A stretch of 64,000 bases of DNA from the NCBI RefSeq assembly GCF_022539665.2, contig NC_081334.1, positions 7,472,424 to 7,536,423 on the forward strand, written 5' to 3'. The notes below the pieces were generated by a model. It saw nothing but the letters and a program-made list of their open reading frames with translations, made no database searches and was not told where the DNA came from. This DNA comes from Daphnia carinata (taxonomy: Eukaryota; Arthropoda; Branchiopoda; Diplostraca; Daphniidae). A program made the position numbers and the translations under genes. Positions 40,015-48,185 of the stretch are shown here, one piece after another; position 1 is the stretch's first letter, and each line of letters begins with the position of its first letter.

Positions 40015-40098
40015 GTTCCTAATTCATACACACACGCTACATCGAACCATCGACATTGAGATGTATAATCGCTCGTTCGCTTCGGCTTTTCATCCCCT

Positions 40099-40130
<32 letters not shown>

Positions 40131-43100
40131 CTTCTTTGGGTAATTGTTGTGGAACCGGTTCCGAGTGGAATTTGAGTTACGTAAAGCCGGGGAGATGATA
40201 TTAAAACAAAATCTGTTGGAATTTCATTCGGTGTTTTTTTTTTTTTGGTGGCCTTAGGTGTCACGAACGTTAACTGCCCTCGCCGTTTGTATGTTCTAAA
40301 AAAAGAAAACCAAAAACCAAAATTCATATTTTTACTTTATATATATTATTATTTTTTTTTTTTTTATAGCCGCCAACCGGGACCTGCTGCCGGGTGATTC
40401 GCGGGGTTACCGCAGCGCGGAAGAGGCCGCACGCGAACTGACGCAAGGCATCCGCCGCGAAGGGACCAAGTTGGCCGAACGATGGGCTGCCCTGCGTGAG
40501 CGCACCGAACGATGGAACGTCGACTTGGACACCACCACCAACGTAAATATTGTTTGTCTCTTATTGCCTTTCCCTCTTTTTTTTTTTTTTTTTGCCCTCC
40601 TTTTTTTTTTTGTTTTGTTTTGTTTGGTGGGCACTCGAAAGTTCTTGGAGGTTTTCAGAAAAAGAAAAAAAAAAAAAAAAAAAAAAAGCTTTCGCGGAAG
40701 AAGGGCAATAACGGATACTTGCTCTCCATTAGATTAAGTCGGCCCTAGTCTTCCATTTTGGCTAGACGGTTCCAGTTGTTTTTTTTTTTCTAACGAGTGC
40801 AATTTCCAAATGTCTGGCATTTTGCGTAGCACGTAATCGAAAAAGCTGCACGCACACACAACGTCGATTAGCAAAAATCACCATATCTTGCATACAATGA
40901 GTTTGGATCCCTCCAGTGTGCGCACAGGTGGCTCCATGGAACTTTACGGCGGTTTGACGTTCATTGAATACCTACGCCACGTCATCGGAACGTTAAGGGC
41001 GTAAATCTTTGCACACACGAGCCATGTTTGCTGGAGCTTGGAACAGTTCAGAGTAGATCCGTTCCAGTCGACTGGACACTCGACACCTTCGGTCCATTTT
41101 CTTTCCCCCCCCCCTTTCCTGGAACCTTGAAGCTTAATAGCTGAACAAACATTTGACGTTACATGTTGGCCTTTACTGGTCGTGTAATCCGATCGGAACG
41201 TAAGGCGATCAACGCAAAGGAAACAAGTGGGGGCGGCATTGGCTTCCTCCCTCCGTTCCATCGCCCACGGATCTGCCGCGGATGTTGTCGGCTACCCGCT
41301 GGAAAAAAAAACAAAAAAAACAAACGAGAAAGAACAAAAAAGAAAAGAAAAAAAAAAAATATGTCCTACAAAAACTGTGAAGTCGTCTGATGTTATTTCT
41401 TTTCGAAGATTCGCTTCGGCAGCAACCAGACATTGGATTTTGCTGAGCGGACCGTGCCCGCCTTGTATTTTCCTCCCGCTGTGCTCCGTCTTGTTCCTTT
41501 TATTGTCAGCTCGACTTTGCCCCAGCTAAGGCCATTGTTTTCCGTTTTCCATTTGATCGCCTACGACGACGGTTTGATCATGTCCGTTTTGACAGAGACG
41601 TTCGTTTTCTTCCAACTCTATCAGGTCTATCCCGGTTTGTTATTATGTGAGCGAAAGCTTTTTTCTTTTTTTTTTGGCTCGGTTTCAAAACTATTGTCCG
41701 GCGGTAAGCTCAAGGGCTGAAAGGAAACAGTTCGAGGCCATTCGTTTTTTTTGTTTTTTTTCATTGATGGTTTATTTATCAACAATGTTGAGAGACGATG
41801 CAATCTAATTTATACGACCTGCTTTCGCCGTGCCACTACTATCTTTTTTTTGTTTTTTTTCCCCTAATTTTTATATGTTTGTTTTACAGCGAGTGCAGCA
41901 ATTGCAAGGCAGCATGGACGACGCCTCTAACCGCCTGGTCCCAGCCGAAGCGGCCCGCTCCAAGTGGATCAATCCGACCGAACTGAATCCACAGCAGGTC
42001 CAGCAACACTTGGATCAATTGAAGGTAAGACCGGCCCGTTGTGGCCCACTCGCGAACATGACGTTTGGGGTTGAAGCCCCCTTTTTATCCATTTCTGATT
42101 CTCTATCCTCTTCGGTTTGCCCGTTAGAATGATTGTTACGTAAACCGTTTTGCCTGTTTGTTTTGTTTGTTTTTTTCAATCTGCATCAGGAACTGAGCGA
42201 TAAAATTGCCCCAGTCCAGCTGACGATCGAGGAAGTCAACGACCAAGCTGCACGTTTGGCCGATTCCGGCGTCCCGTTATCACACGCCAATCTTTCCCGA
42301 CTGGACGATCTCAATTCACGGTAAGTTCCACCACGAACGAAAGGCAATAAATAAATAAATTGTTTACGATCGTTCATTAAATGAACGCATGGCAAGAAGA
42401 AGAAGAGAGAAGAATATTGGTCTAATTGATTCGTTATATTTATGGCACGGCCGACTTTAATATCCGGCCTAATATTCTCCGTGTGTCCGCTTGTTTTCTT
42501 TTTGTAGGTGGAAAGTGTTACAGGCCTCGATGGACGATCGATACCAGCAATTGTGCGGCGTTACCCGAGACGGAGCGCTCAGTGGACCGCTGCTGCACAG
42601 CTTCTTGGCCTCGGCGGTTGACCGGCCCTGGGAGAGATCCGTCACGGAAGCCGACGTTCCTTATTACGTCAAGTAAGAACAAAAATCTCCCTCTCACACA
42701 TCTCTGTTTTTTTTTTTGTTTTTTTTTTTTCTAACTGGTTTAATTGACGGAAGAGTTATTTATCAGATGATTTGATTGTCCGGTTTGTTATTGTTGTTCT
42801 TATTTACTTATTCTTTTTTTTTTTTTCTTTTTTAATCCCATCGCTTTGTCTCCCGGTTGTGTGTGCGCTTGGGTTCAGTCACCAGACGGAGACGACTCAA
42901 TGGGACCATCCTCAGCTGGAAGAACTGATGAATTCATTGTCCGAGTTCAATGACGTCCGCTTCTCGGCTTACCGGATGGCCCTCAAGTTGCGGCGCGTCC
43001 AAAAGTTCCTATGCTGTACGTTTCGATCGCAACCATTTTCTTTGATATTAAAACAAGACTTTTCGTCCTTTTATTTATTTATTATTTTTTTTTTTTTATG

Positions 43101-46100
43101 TCTTCATCTTTTAGTGGATAAGCTCGAGCTGAGCACGGCCATTGACACTTTTGACGCACACGGTCTCCGAGCGCAGAACGACAAGGTGATCGACATCCCC
43201 GATATGGTCACTGTCCTTCGTTCTCTCTACGATGTCGTCGTCGCAGCCTATCCGGGCGAGATCCGCCTGCCCCTCATCATTGACTTGTGTCTCAACTGGA
43301 TCCTCAATGTCTACGATAGGCATAAATATTGATGCGCATTATCGTCACTGTTTGGCACCGCGTTTTCTCTAACTTTGTTTGTCTTTTTTTGATGCCCAAC
43401 AGTCAAAGGTCTGGCGAAGTTCGAGTGCTCTCATTCAAAGTTGTCATCACTCTGATGTGTCGCGGCCATTTGGAGGACAAGTACAGATGTGAGTAACTTT
43501 ATCCTTTGTGGTAATGAGGTCCGCATTGTTACAAGAATCATAATTTCAGCAGCCAGACGGGACAGCGATCCGACTCCCGCTTCTTAAAACATAAAACTCG
43601 GCTAGTGCGATGCTACTCAAATCATATACCGTACGTGCACCATTTCAAGGGATCATGCTCGGTTTCTCGATAGAGGGACGCAAAAATATGAATGATCTTT
43701 TGTTATATGTATACGCCACGTTCCAAACTCATACCGGGGAATAGGGATTCTAGTAAAACGCATGTCCTATATTTTTACTTTCGATTGGTTTTGCCGATAG
43801 TTATCACCTTTGAGAGTCCAACTGGCAACATTGTAAGGCGTGGATGAGCCTGATATTCTCACATTCGTTTGAAATCGGCGTACACAAGGAACTAGAACAG
43901 GAAATGTAATTCAAAAGTTGTAAAAACTCTTTATGTCTTCTTATCCAAACACGGATCGAAGTTGCCGTTGAGTCGGGCGCATTGTCCCGTCAATCGAAGC
44001 CGTTGCACACCCAAGTTTTGTTGTATTTCGCCCCTATTGTTTATCTGATCAACTTCGGGACTTAGTGGCACCAATGTGCTGCGTGCCAGATGCGCGTCTC
44101 TTTCGGAAAATAAAATAAGGGACAAGAAGTTGGTTCGTTTTCGAGGGTAAACGATTTTAATGGCGGGGTTCGACGAGACTGAAACCTTGTGGGATCGAAG
44201 GAACCCGATGTCCCCAGTCGATTGAATTTCTCGTTAACAAGAGTATTGATTTGTCGGTTTGATTCTAAGGAAACTTACTTCTTTCTTTATTCTTTAGATT
44301 TGTTCCGACTAATTGCCGATCCCAATCGATTAGTTGATGCACCAAAGCTGGGCGTCCTTCTACACGATTGCGTTCAGATGCCACGCGAACTGGGCGAAGT
44401 GGCCGCATTCGGCGGATCAAACATTGAACCTTCGGTCAAGAGTTGTTTTGAAAAAGCCGGTAAACAACGACAGTCGATTGAGGTAATGCATTCGTTTCTC
44501 GTTTCTGGAAAATAAACGCACAACTTTTGATTCATTTTTCGCTGATCTGCAGGCCGTCCACTTCTTAGCTTGGATGAAGCGAGAACCGCAGAGCGTCGTC
44601 TGGCTCCCGGTGCTTCATCGCTTGGCTGCATCGGAATCGGCGCGTCACCAATCAAAGTGCAACGTTTGCAAGGCGACCCCGATTGTTGGCTTGAGGTACG
44701 ATACATTAATGCGCGCCCTTCGGTGCGCCAAAATGGTCACTGACTTTATTCATTTGGCTGATTGCTGTTACGATAGGTACCGTTGCCTCAAGTGTTTAAG
44801 TTTCGACATGTGCCAGACCTGTTTTTTCACGGGAAGAGTGTCGAAACATCACAAACTGACTCACCCGATGCAGGAATATTGCACGACGGTAATAACATTC
44901 CACGTTTGATTCGAAAGGTCGTGCTAAAAACCGCCTTCTCTTTTGTCGATGTATTTTAGACAACATCGGGAGAAGATCTGAAAGATTTCACTCGCACATT
45001 GCGCAACAAATTCAAATCCAAGCGATACTTCAAGAAACATCCTCGTTTGGGTTACTTGCCGGTACAAACGGCTCTGGAAGGGACAGCAACGCCATCCGAT
45101 GCCCAGTCGGAAATTTCTTCCGCGATGCCATCCAGCGTGGTACAAGACGTTCTTGTCCATTCAGCAGCCAACTCTGTCATGGATGGCATTCACAAAGATT
45201 TCACCCCAGAATCGTATATAGAACAACACAGATATTAGTCAGCAATGGCGATTTTAATTTTTTTTTTTAATTTTTTATTATAGGGAAGATGAACATCAGC
45301 TAATAGCTCAGTACTGTAGATCTCTGAACGGAGATGCGCTCGGCATGTCAATGGGGGTAGTTCCGAGGAGCCCGGTGCAATTATTAGCCGCTCTAGATTC
45401 GAATCACAAAGAAGAAATCGAAACGATGATTCGGTACGTTTCACGAGAGAGTTCAAAAACGTTTGATTAATGTAACAACTAAATGAATTGAAAATTTACA
45501 GTGAACTGGAAGAGGAAAATGCCACTCTTCAAGCTGAGTACGAACGACTGCGTTCGCAACAGTCACCTTCAATGTCTTTCTCGTTCTCTTCCTCGCCGGA
45601 CGATGCAACGCCTATTCCACATCAGGCTGGAGCCTCGTCGTCTGGTAATCACACTTCAGAGGTTGAGAGAGACATGCTGGCCGAAGCCCGCTTATTGAGG
45701 CAGCACAAAACTCGACTGGAGGCCCGAATGAAAATACTAGAAGAGCACAATCGCCAACTTGAAACCCAACTAAGCCGGTTGCGGCAATTACTAGATGAAG
45801 TTTGTTTGAATTTTACCTAGTGTCATGTTGTACCTGTTATTTATGGTGGTTTTCTTTTATACTTTTTTTTTTTCATCAACAGCCTGGAGGAAATGGCAGG
45901 GACAACTCGTCACCTGCCAAAACAGGGACGTTGCAAACGCGGGCGGTAACAGCTGCACACCTCGCAACGGATACGCACGTACGGACCAATGGTCATGACA
46001 AAAGTATGCCGTTCAGTCTCGTACCATGTTATTTTATTTTATGTCACACGTTTTTTTTTTACTTCTGCAGGTCATTCGTGGGCCGAACACGGCGTGATGG

Positions 46101-46379
46101 ATCGATTAGAAACTAGGCCTCCTCCTCCGCCTCACGGCGCTACCACTAGTTCAAACACGTACAATGCGCATAACGTAGGCAACCTTCTTTTCATGGCGGG
46201 TAAGTTGAGAGCACACGTTTTTTTAGACTTACTAGTTATGCCGTCCAATTTCTCCAGCATAAAAGCATGGCGTATTTTTGTATTTCTTCCTTGTAGGTGA
46301 CTTGGGAAAAGCTGTTGGCTCACTGGTGAACGTAATGACGGACGATCAGTCTCCAGGATTGACGGACGAAGAGGATTGA
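10..46379 (+). CDS. Dys: Dystrophin, full-length isoform (about 61 coding exons)
   Basis: Dystrophin links cortical F-actin to the dystroglycan/syntrophin/dystrobrevin complex under the plasma membrane. The exons reconstructed here read in one consistent phase from the actin-binding domain through the spectrin rod, WW, EF-hand, ZZ and coiled-coil regions, in the same order as vertebrate dystrophin. Diagnostic stretches include [10 protein letters not shown] (CH1), KWMAEV (rod), WDHP (WW), [14 protein letters not shown] (EF region) and [13 protein letters not shown] (C terminus). Summed exons give about 4,249 residues with the large acidic exon or about 3,233 without it; human dystrophin is about 3,685. 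The first visible exon has an ATG at 10 with donor GTGAGT at 35, but the frame is open to the window edge, so translation could start further upstream. Internal first exons at 13018 and 26748 are proposed for shorter isoforms. The identification is very secure; individual exon edges are inferred from splice signals and phase. Confidence 0.95.
35..1008 (+). other. Dystrophin intron 1
   Basis: The donor is GTGAGT at 35-40 and the acceptor TTTCAG ends at 1008. The exon junction splits a codon after its first base, giving an Asp before the conserved ERED motif. The interval has short chance open frames but no homology that I recognise, no repeat element and no obvious second first exon. Confidence 0.7.
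2345..7454 (+). CDS. Dys: Dystrophin spectrin-repeat rod, first part (exons 9-27)
   Basis: Exons: 2345-2685, 2758-2996, 3064-3302, 3362-3586, 3655-3768, 3833-4049, 4117-4337, 4415-4556, 4630-4769, 4824-5205, 5266-5415, 5479-5582, 5671-5823, 6055-6216, 6297-6425, 6521-6694, 6790-6933, 7016-7198 and 7272-7454. The predicted helices carry the repeat hallmarks, with a Trp in helix A ([38 protein letters not shown]) and in helix C ([28 protein letters not shown]). Several match human repeats closely in order, for example [10 protein letters not shown] in the first repeats and [17 protein letters not shown] plus [19 protein letters not shown] in the repeat 11-13 area. The region from 3655 to 3960 is Ser/Asp rich and lies where a linker would be. 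The donor at 5416 (GTTCTT) and the first acceptor at 3062-3063 are the weakest calls. Confidence 0.9.
5206..5265 (+). other. 60-base intron that is open in frame
   Basis: The donor GTAAAA follows GAAGCAG and the acceptor ACCACAG ends at 5265. The 60 bases contain no in-frame stop, so retention would insert 20 residues, including a Lys-rich stretch, into a spectrin repeat. Splicing is the favoured reading because the donor and acceptor are canonical and joining them preserves phase. Confidence 0.55.
7455..7901 (+). other. Intron before the large acidic exon
   Basis: The donor GTACCG follows AATCTCAAG. The only acceptor that matches phase 0 and gives an open frame into the downstream exon is TCGTAG, ending at 7901. 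It lies after a T-rich stretch (7839-7873). Nothing else is recognised in this interval; an additional transcription start here for the large exon cannot be excluded. Confidence 0.45.
7902..10949 (+). CDS. Dys: Large acidic disordered cassette exon of dystrophin
   Basis: This single 3,048-base exon (1,016 codons) starts at phase 0 and ends AAG|GTATTT at phase 0, so it can be included or skipped without changing frame. It interrupts the spectrin rod between the repeat ending at 7454 and the one starting at 11038. The translated sequence has no Trp-containing spectrin heptads. It is dominated by Glu, Asp, Val and Ser, with poly-Glu runs ([20 protein letters not shown]), Ser runs ([10 protein letters not shown] near 10890-10920), two similar SHTDSS motifs (near 10175 and 10880), and a Val/Ile-Glu repeat around 9270-9430 ([20 protein letters not shown]). 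Acidic Ser/Thr contexts suggest casein-kinase-2-type phosphorylation. I know of no counterpart in vertebrate dystrophin. The 5' border is less certain than the 3' border; an ATG at 8031 is a possible internal start. Confidence 0.75.
11038..11476 (+). CDS. Dys: Dystrophin rod exons 29-30
   Basis: Exons 11038-11184 (ending CTCGAG|GTTAGT) and 11306-11476 (ending AGCGAG|GTGACG) are both phase 0 at each end. They encode predicted helices such as [20 protein letters not shown] and [20 protein letters not shown], consistent with a divergent spectrin repeat that follows the acidic exon. A poly-A/G tract (11247-11272) sits in the intron between them. Confidence 0.8.
11477..13568 (+). other. 2.1-kb low-complexity intron with a possible internal first exon
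   Basis: The interval holds many homopolymer runs (G near 11552 and 11743, C near 12129, T near 12595, 12737, 12815 and 13230-13270) and GT microsatellites near 12293-12320 and 12443-12480. Apart from the candidate first exon at 13018-13047, I see no coding exon. The GC-richer stretch 12930-13017, just before that exon, is a plausible 5' UTR/promoter. Confidence 0.6.
13018..13047 (+). CDS. Dys: Candidate alternative first coding exon ([10 protein letters not shown])
   Basis: An ATG at 13018 opens ten codons that end exactly at a donor (GAGCAG|GTAGTG) in phase 0, the phase needed by the next rod exon at 13569. Joined to it, the reading is [10 protein letters not shown] followed by [13 protein letters not shown]. 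The product would be about 1,660 residues, in the size range of the Drosophila short isoforms Dp186 and Dp205, which start at internal promoters. There is no in-frame stop between ATG and donor, and a compact GC-rich leader precedes it. The exon is too short for homology, so this is an inference from signals alone. Confidence 0.4.
13569..15959 (+). CDS. Dys: Dystrophin rod, central exons 31-38
   Basis: Exons: 13569-13709, 14118-14462, 14562-14737, 14838-15014, 15100-15243, 15521-15594, 15679-15785 and 15861-15959. Helices include [45 protein letters not shown] and [14 protein letters not shown], each with the helix A or C Trp. Exons 15521-15785 encode a Pro/Ser/Thr-rich, acidic linker ([12 protein letters not shown]) directly before RDWLTVLE. 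That corresponds in position to hinge 3 of vertebrate dystrophin, which precedes the repeat with TDWLSLLDQVI. Phases agree throughout. Confidence 0.88.
15960..17824 (+). other. 1.9-kb intron
   Basis: The donor GTCTGT follows CAAAAG and the acceptor TGCTTAG ends at 17824 after a long T run. The interval carries TTTTA repeats (15988-16010, 17215-17240), a G run (16243-16267), GT repeats (17392-17418) and a GC-richer block 16560-16897 that ends at a good GTGAGT donor. That block does not give a phase-compatible coding exon. Confidence 0.6.
17825..17939 (+). CDS. Dys: Dystrophin rod exon 39
   Basis: The exon encodes [20 protein letters not shown] and a short Gly/Pro-rich end. This aligns in order with the human repeat that reads MQDLEQRRPQLEELITAA. 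It ends CAAG|GTAAAC at phase 1, and joining to 23799 gives [12 protein letters not shown], the expected next helix. The following intron is 5.9 kb. Confidence 0.85.
17940..23798 (+). other. 5.9-kb intron rich in simple repeats
   Basis: This intron holds many A, T, C and G runs (for example A run 19939-19965, C run 20750-20765), GA repeats (20196-20219, 23123-23141), GT/AC repeats (18750-18774, 19988-20009), TTTTA repeats (20313-20340) and a GTC run (21630-21651). Apart from three candidate small exons described separately, I see no supported gene on either strand. Confidence 0.65.
18632..22800 (+). CDS. Dys: Possible three-exon in-frame cassette in the 5.9-kb intron
   Basis: Three small open segments have splice borders that chain in phase: 18632-18695 (ACTGCAG acceptor, GTGAGG donor), 20665-20715 (GTCAG acceptor, GTACAC donor) and 22745-22800 (CACACAG acceptor, GTGATG donor). 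They add 64, 51 and 56 bases, 171 in total, and would insert 57 residues between exon 39 and 23799 without a frame change. The first reads [20 protein letters not shown], which looks exon-like. The third has a poor pyrimidine tract. There is no homology support, so this may be a coincidence. Confidence 0.22.
23799..24600 (+). CDS. Dys: Dystrophin rod exons 40-42
   Basis: Exons 23799-24010, 24120-24274 and 24414-24600. The reading [31 protein letters not shown] and [16 protein letters not shown] follows the pattern of human repeats 21-22 (QNQWDEV; LEKFLAWLTEAE). The exon ending at 24600 (CTCAAG|GTAAGG, phase 0) joins directly to 38630, across a 14-kb intron. Confidence 0.88.
25900..26747 (+). 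promoter_or_regulatory. Probable internal promoter and 5' leader of the short isoform
   Basis: The stretch upstream of the ATG at 26748 contains CT/GA repeats (25917-25938, 26258-26272, 26482-26497), GT repeats (26036-26059), and a CAG/CAA repeat (26363-26401). GAGA-type repeats and a GC-richer leader are common at arthropod promoters. No clear TATA or initiator can be assigned, so the transcription start is not placed. The call rests mainly on the coding exon that follows. Confidence 0.35.
26744..26770 (+). promoter_or_regulatory. Upstream ORF overlapping the short-isoform start codon
   Basis: An ATG four bases before the proposed start opens a different frame, MNASTDET, and stops at TAA 26768-26770, beyond the main ATG. 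Such an overlapping upstream ORF would be expected to lower initiation at 26748 and favour leaky scanning or the in-frame ATG at 26760. It matters only if transcription starts upstream of 26744. Confidence 0.5.
26748..27962 (+). CDS. Dys: Internal first coding exon of a short dystrophin isoform (Dp116/Dp186-like)
   Basis: This GC-rich exon is open for 405 codons from ATG 26748 to donor GTCCAG|GTATCT at phase 0, the phase of the next dystrophin exon at 38630. It encodes a low-complexity N-terminus: a poly-Gly run after position 26784, Ser/Pro/Arg-rich disordered sequence, and a helical end [20 protein letters not shown]. That end runs straight into [13 protein letters not shown] of a spectrin repeat. 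The base composition differs sharply from the AT-rich introns around it. The isoform would have about 1,411 residues: a unique head, the last repeats, WW, EF, ZZ and coiled coil. Vertebrate Dp116 and fly Dp186 also begin at internal promoters with unique first exons. The start could also be the ATG at 26760. Confidence 0.78.
38630..42320 (+). CDS. Dys: Dystrophin distal rod exons 43-48
   Basis: Exons: 38630-38874, 38966-39110, 39293-39416, 40370-40542, 41890-42024 and 42190-42320. They encode the last spectrin repeats ([79 protein letters not shown]), which match human repeats 23-24 in order. A pure CAA run at 38748-38780 encodes 12 Gln between helices of the first repeat. Phases agree. Exon 43 accepts both the long transcript and the internal first exon. 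Confidence 0.92.
38745..38783 (+). repeat. CAA trinucleotide run coding polyglutamine
   Basis: The codons are almost all CAA, ending in CAG, and specify about 12 Gln in a row between RP and ANND. The insertion falls in a loop between spectrin helices, where length variation is tolerated. Near-pure CAA indicates a mutable microsatellite inside the coding frame. Confidence 0.85.
40543..41889 (+). other. 1.35-kb intron
   Basis: The interval lies between ACCAAC|GTAAAT and the acceptor TTTTACAG. It contains T and A runs (40578-40611, 40668-40687, 41309-41359) and nothing else that I can support. Confidence 0.65.
42508..43015 (+). CDS. Dys: Dystrophin WW domain (exons 49-50)
   Basis: Exons 42508-42672 and 42879-43015. 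The first signature Trp lies in RPWERSV, then [17 protein letters not shown] holds the aromatic patch and second Trp, split by the intron inside an Asn codon. The next residues, [20 protein letters not shown], start the EF-hand-like module. In vertebrates the WW plus EF unit binds the PPxY motif at the end of beta-dystroglycan. The exon order and residues match human dystrophin closely. Confidence 0.95.
43115..44482 (+). CDS. Dys: Dystrophin EF-hand-like region (exons 51-53)
   Basis: Exons 43115-43319, 43403-43488 and 44298-44482. The reading [40 protein letters not shown] and [20 protein letters not shown] is diagnostic for the dystrophin EF1-EF2 module, which braces the WW domain. The exon ending at 43319 has no usable GT after the conserved VYD; the only junction that keeps VYD-S-QRSGE in register uses GC at 43320-43321. 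An 809-base intron (43489-44297) follows the second exon; I see nothing coding in it. Confidence 0.93.
43320..43402 (+). other. GC-AG intron
   Basis: The exon ends GATAG and the intron starts GCATAA; it ends CCAACAG at 43402. A GT donor is impossible because the frame stops at TGA 43330-43332 before any GT. With the GC donor, the protein reads [15 protein letters not shown], exactly the spacing of human VYDTGRTGRIRVLSF. GC-AG introns are a small but normal class. Confidence 0.75.
44553..44888 (+). CDS. Dys: Dystrophin ZZ zinc finger (exons 54-55)
   Basis: Exons 44553-44695 and 44777-44888. [19 protein letters not shown] leads into the ZZ finger: CNVC, then [16 protein letters not shown], followed by [13 protein letters not shown] with the histidine ligands. 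The Cys pattern (CxxC repeated three times, CNVC, CLKC, CQTC) is intact. In vertebrates this domain stabilises dystroglycan binding. The exon break lies in an Arg codon before YRCLKC. Confidence 0.95.
44960..46379 (+). CDS. Dys: Dystrophin C-terminal region: syntrophin/dystrobrevin-binding coiled coil (exons 56-61)
   Basis: Exons: 44960-45213, 45284-45433, 45502-45799, 45883-46003, 46071-46199 and 46297-46379, with stop TGA 46377-46379. [21 protein letters not shown] and [14 protein letters not shown] match the human order. [20 protein letters not shown] and [20 protein letters not shown] form the leucine-heptad coiled coil that binds dystrobrevin in vertebrates. The protein ends in a Pro-rich stretch and LTDEED. 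The 45213 donor (TC|GTATAT) lies 25 bases before an in-frame TAG at 45236; failure to splice would truncate the protein there, just before the coiled coil. Confidence 0.93.
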
Positions 46380-47064
46380 AACCACAATAGGAATGGTTAC
46401 CGTGTTGGAATGTCATGTAGAAAGTTATTGTTGCTGTTCATGAATTAACACAGAAAAGAAGGAAAAAGAAAGGAAATTGGAAACACGCTGCTTGTGTAAG
46501 AAGCTGTTCTTCCATTATGTTTTATATCATGTTATTGGTTTTAAGACCTCCTGCCCTATTCGCGTCATTCATACGTTGAATGATCTAACGTCAATTCTTT
46601 CTCTTTTGTCAAATTTTTGTTTTCTTCACTTTGCCAATGATTTTGGGAGTAGGAGTATGACAGCCAGCCCAAAACTGTTTCATGTAGATTTACTAGTTAA
46701 CATCCAGTTTAACATATCATGTAGTTTTCGTACAACCACAACAATTCTTGGGAGTATCTATTCCTCTATGGCACACACTGAATAAAACCAACAGTTCCCT
46801 GTTTTACACGGAATGTGAAGTCTGTGTTGTCTCATCTCACTTGCTTCTTTTTCAAACATGAAAACAACTATATTCATCATTGTACTTGATCTGAGTTACT
46901 ACGTTTGGGATCTACTCAGTGAGTGCAACTGTTGTAGCAAAACACAATTTCTCGTTAGAATACCATTCAAACAGCAATTGAATGGAGATTTAGACACAGA
47001 GAAATCAGTTGTTGATTTATGTAATGAAATTCTACAATTGGCGCATCATACATAGCTACTATTT
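46380..47064. other. Dystrophin 3' UTR and convergent intergenic space
   Basis: The stretch after the stop is AT-rich and unstructured. It contains the presumed 3' ends of dystrophin (+) and Tim13 (-), which face each other. No additional coding sequence is supported. Confidence 0.7.
46781..46786 (+). terminator. Polyadenylation signal of dystrophin
   Basis: A canonical AATAAA lies 402 bases after the stop codon. It is followed within 25-45 bases by a TGTGTTGTCT stretch that could serve as the GU-rich downstream element. No earlier AATAAA is seen after the stop. Confidence 0.65.
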
Positions 47065-47595
47065 TTATCTCATACTCTCCTTTTGAAGACGACTGCTGTA
47101 AGTTTTAGACACCAGGTTCCATGAATCCATGTAACGGTCCATGCACATGGCAATACATTTCTAAAAAGTGAAACAAACAATAAAACCAATGATTTATAAA
47201 AAGTTGCAATCAAAGTGCAAGGCCATAAAAGCCTTATAACTTTGAATAACAAGACACCTTTTATACTGCATGTGTCAACAATTTGTACCATAATAACAAA
47301 CAAAAACACAATAATGATCAATGAACTTAGCGTGAGGAGTTGGGAGTACAAAATATGACAAACCTGTTCTGAGCTATCAAGTGATGAGCTGGGCTTGATG
47401 ATGCACTTTTTAAAACATTTTTCGGAAATTTTCTAGTGAAGAACATTATTAGTTTTATTCAGTTGTTTAAAATTTAAAAATAGTTACGGTTAGCAGCTCC
47501 TGTGCTGTGGCGATAGCTATCTGCTGTTTCACTTGTTCAATCAACTCTTCTCGTTGGGCTCCAGTCATGCGTCCTGTACTTGGGAGGGAATCCAT
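47065..47595 (-). CDS. Tim13: Mitochondrial import inner membrane translocase subunit Tim13
   Basis: Tim13 is a small intermembrane-space chaperone that, with Tim8, escorts hydrophobic precursors to the TIM22 complex. On the minus strand the coding exons are 47595-47488, 47432-47364 and 47160-47065, all joined at phase 0 with GT-AG introns, giving 90 residues. The first exon reads [20 protein letters not shown] followed by [15 protein letters not shown]. The second holds the first twin-CX3C motif (KCFKKC) and [11 protein letters not shown]. The third holds the second (KCIAMC), then [20 protein letters not shown]. Length and motif spacing fit the family (human Tim13 is 95 residues). It shares a divergent promoter region with the ICE1 homologue. 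The identification is secure; the introns are 55 and 203 bases. Confidence 0.95.
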
Positions 47596-48185
47596 TATGA
47601 TGGACAAATTGTCTTGCGAGACTTTAATATGTTTCAACAAGCTAGAGCTTGCTGATTAGGATTTTGTACGAATTCGGGAGCAACGTGTTCAACCGGCTAG
47701 CTAGCACGTACCGATGTACTGGTAAATGTTTCGTCTTCTTTCCTCATCCTCATTCCACGTATTCCAGCCTTGGTAGGCTGTGCCCTATGATAGGGACAAG
47801 GACGAAAAGGAAAAATTTAGTACGTACTAGCACCACAGCTGAGACCAAATTGTTCCACGAACCAAGTAAGAGGGAACATAGCCTGACTATTCCATAGCTG
47901 AAAGATTTTGCCGCTGTGTTCGCTAGTTTCGCTTACTATTTCCAACGGGTAGAAAATTCCTTGTTTCTCGCTTCATTTTTTTTTACCCTACAGTTTATTT
48001 TCATGAAATCCACGTGTTTTTGTGTTTTAACTTTTGAGAGCGAAAGGAAACTCGTACCGATAGCTGTTAACGTATAAATGACGAGTTAATAGCGTACAAC
48101 AATTATTTTTTTGCTTATTTTCATTGTTCTAATTTTCTTTAAAGTGTTTAGTTAATTGTTCTGGTACAAAGTGCTTCTCCGATAA
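47596..48185. promoter_or_regulatory. Divergent Tim13 / ICE1 promoter region
   Basis: About 590 bases separate the two opposed start codons, so both transcripts must start here. The sequence is moderately AT-rich with no convincing TATA box in either direction and no coding signal. A shared bidirectional promoter is inferred from layout only. Confidence 0.5.

Noticed and set aside
45232-45283. A non-canonical AT-AG intron after EQHR in the dystrophin C-terminus
   Set aside because: An ordinary GT donor 18 bases earlier (TC|GTATAT, ending the exon at 45213) has the right phase and gives [15 protein letters not shown], a better match to the family.
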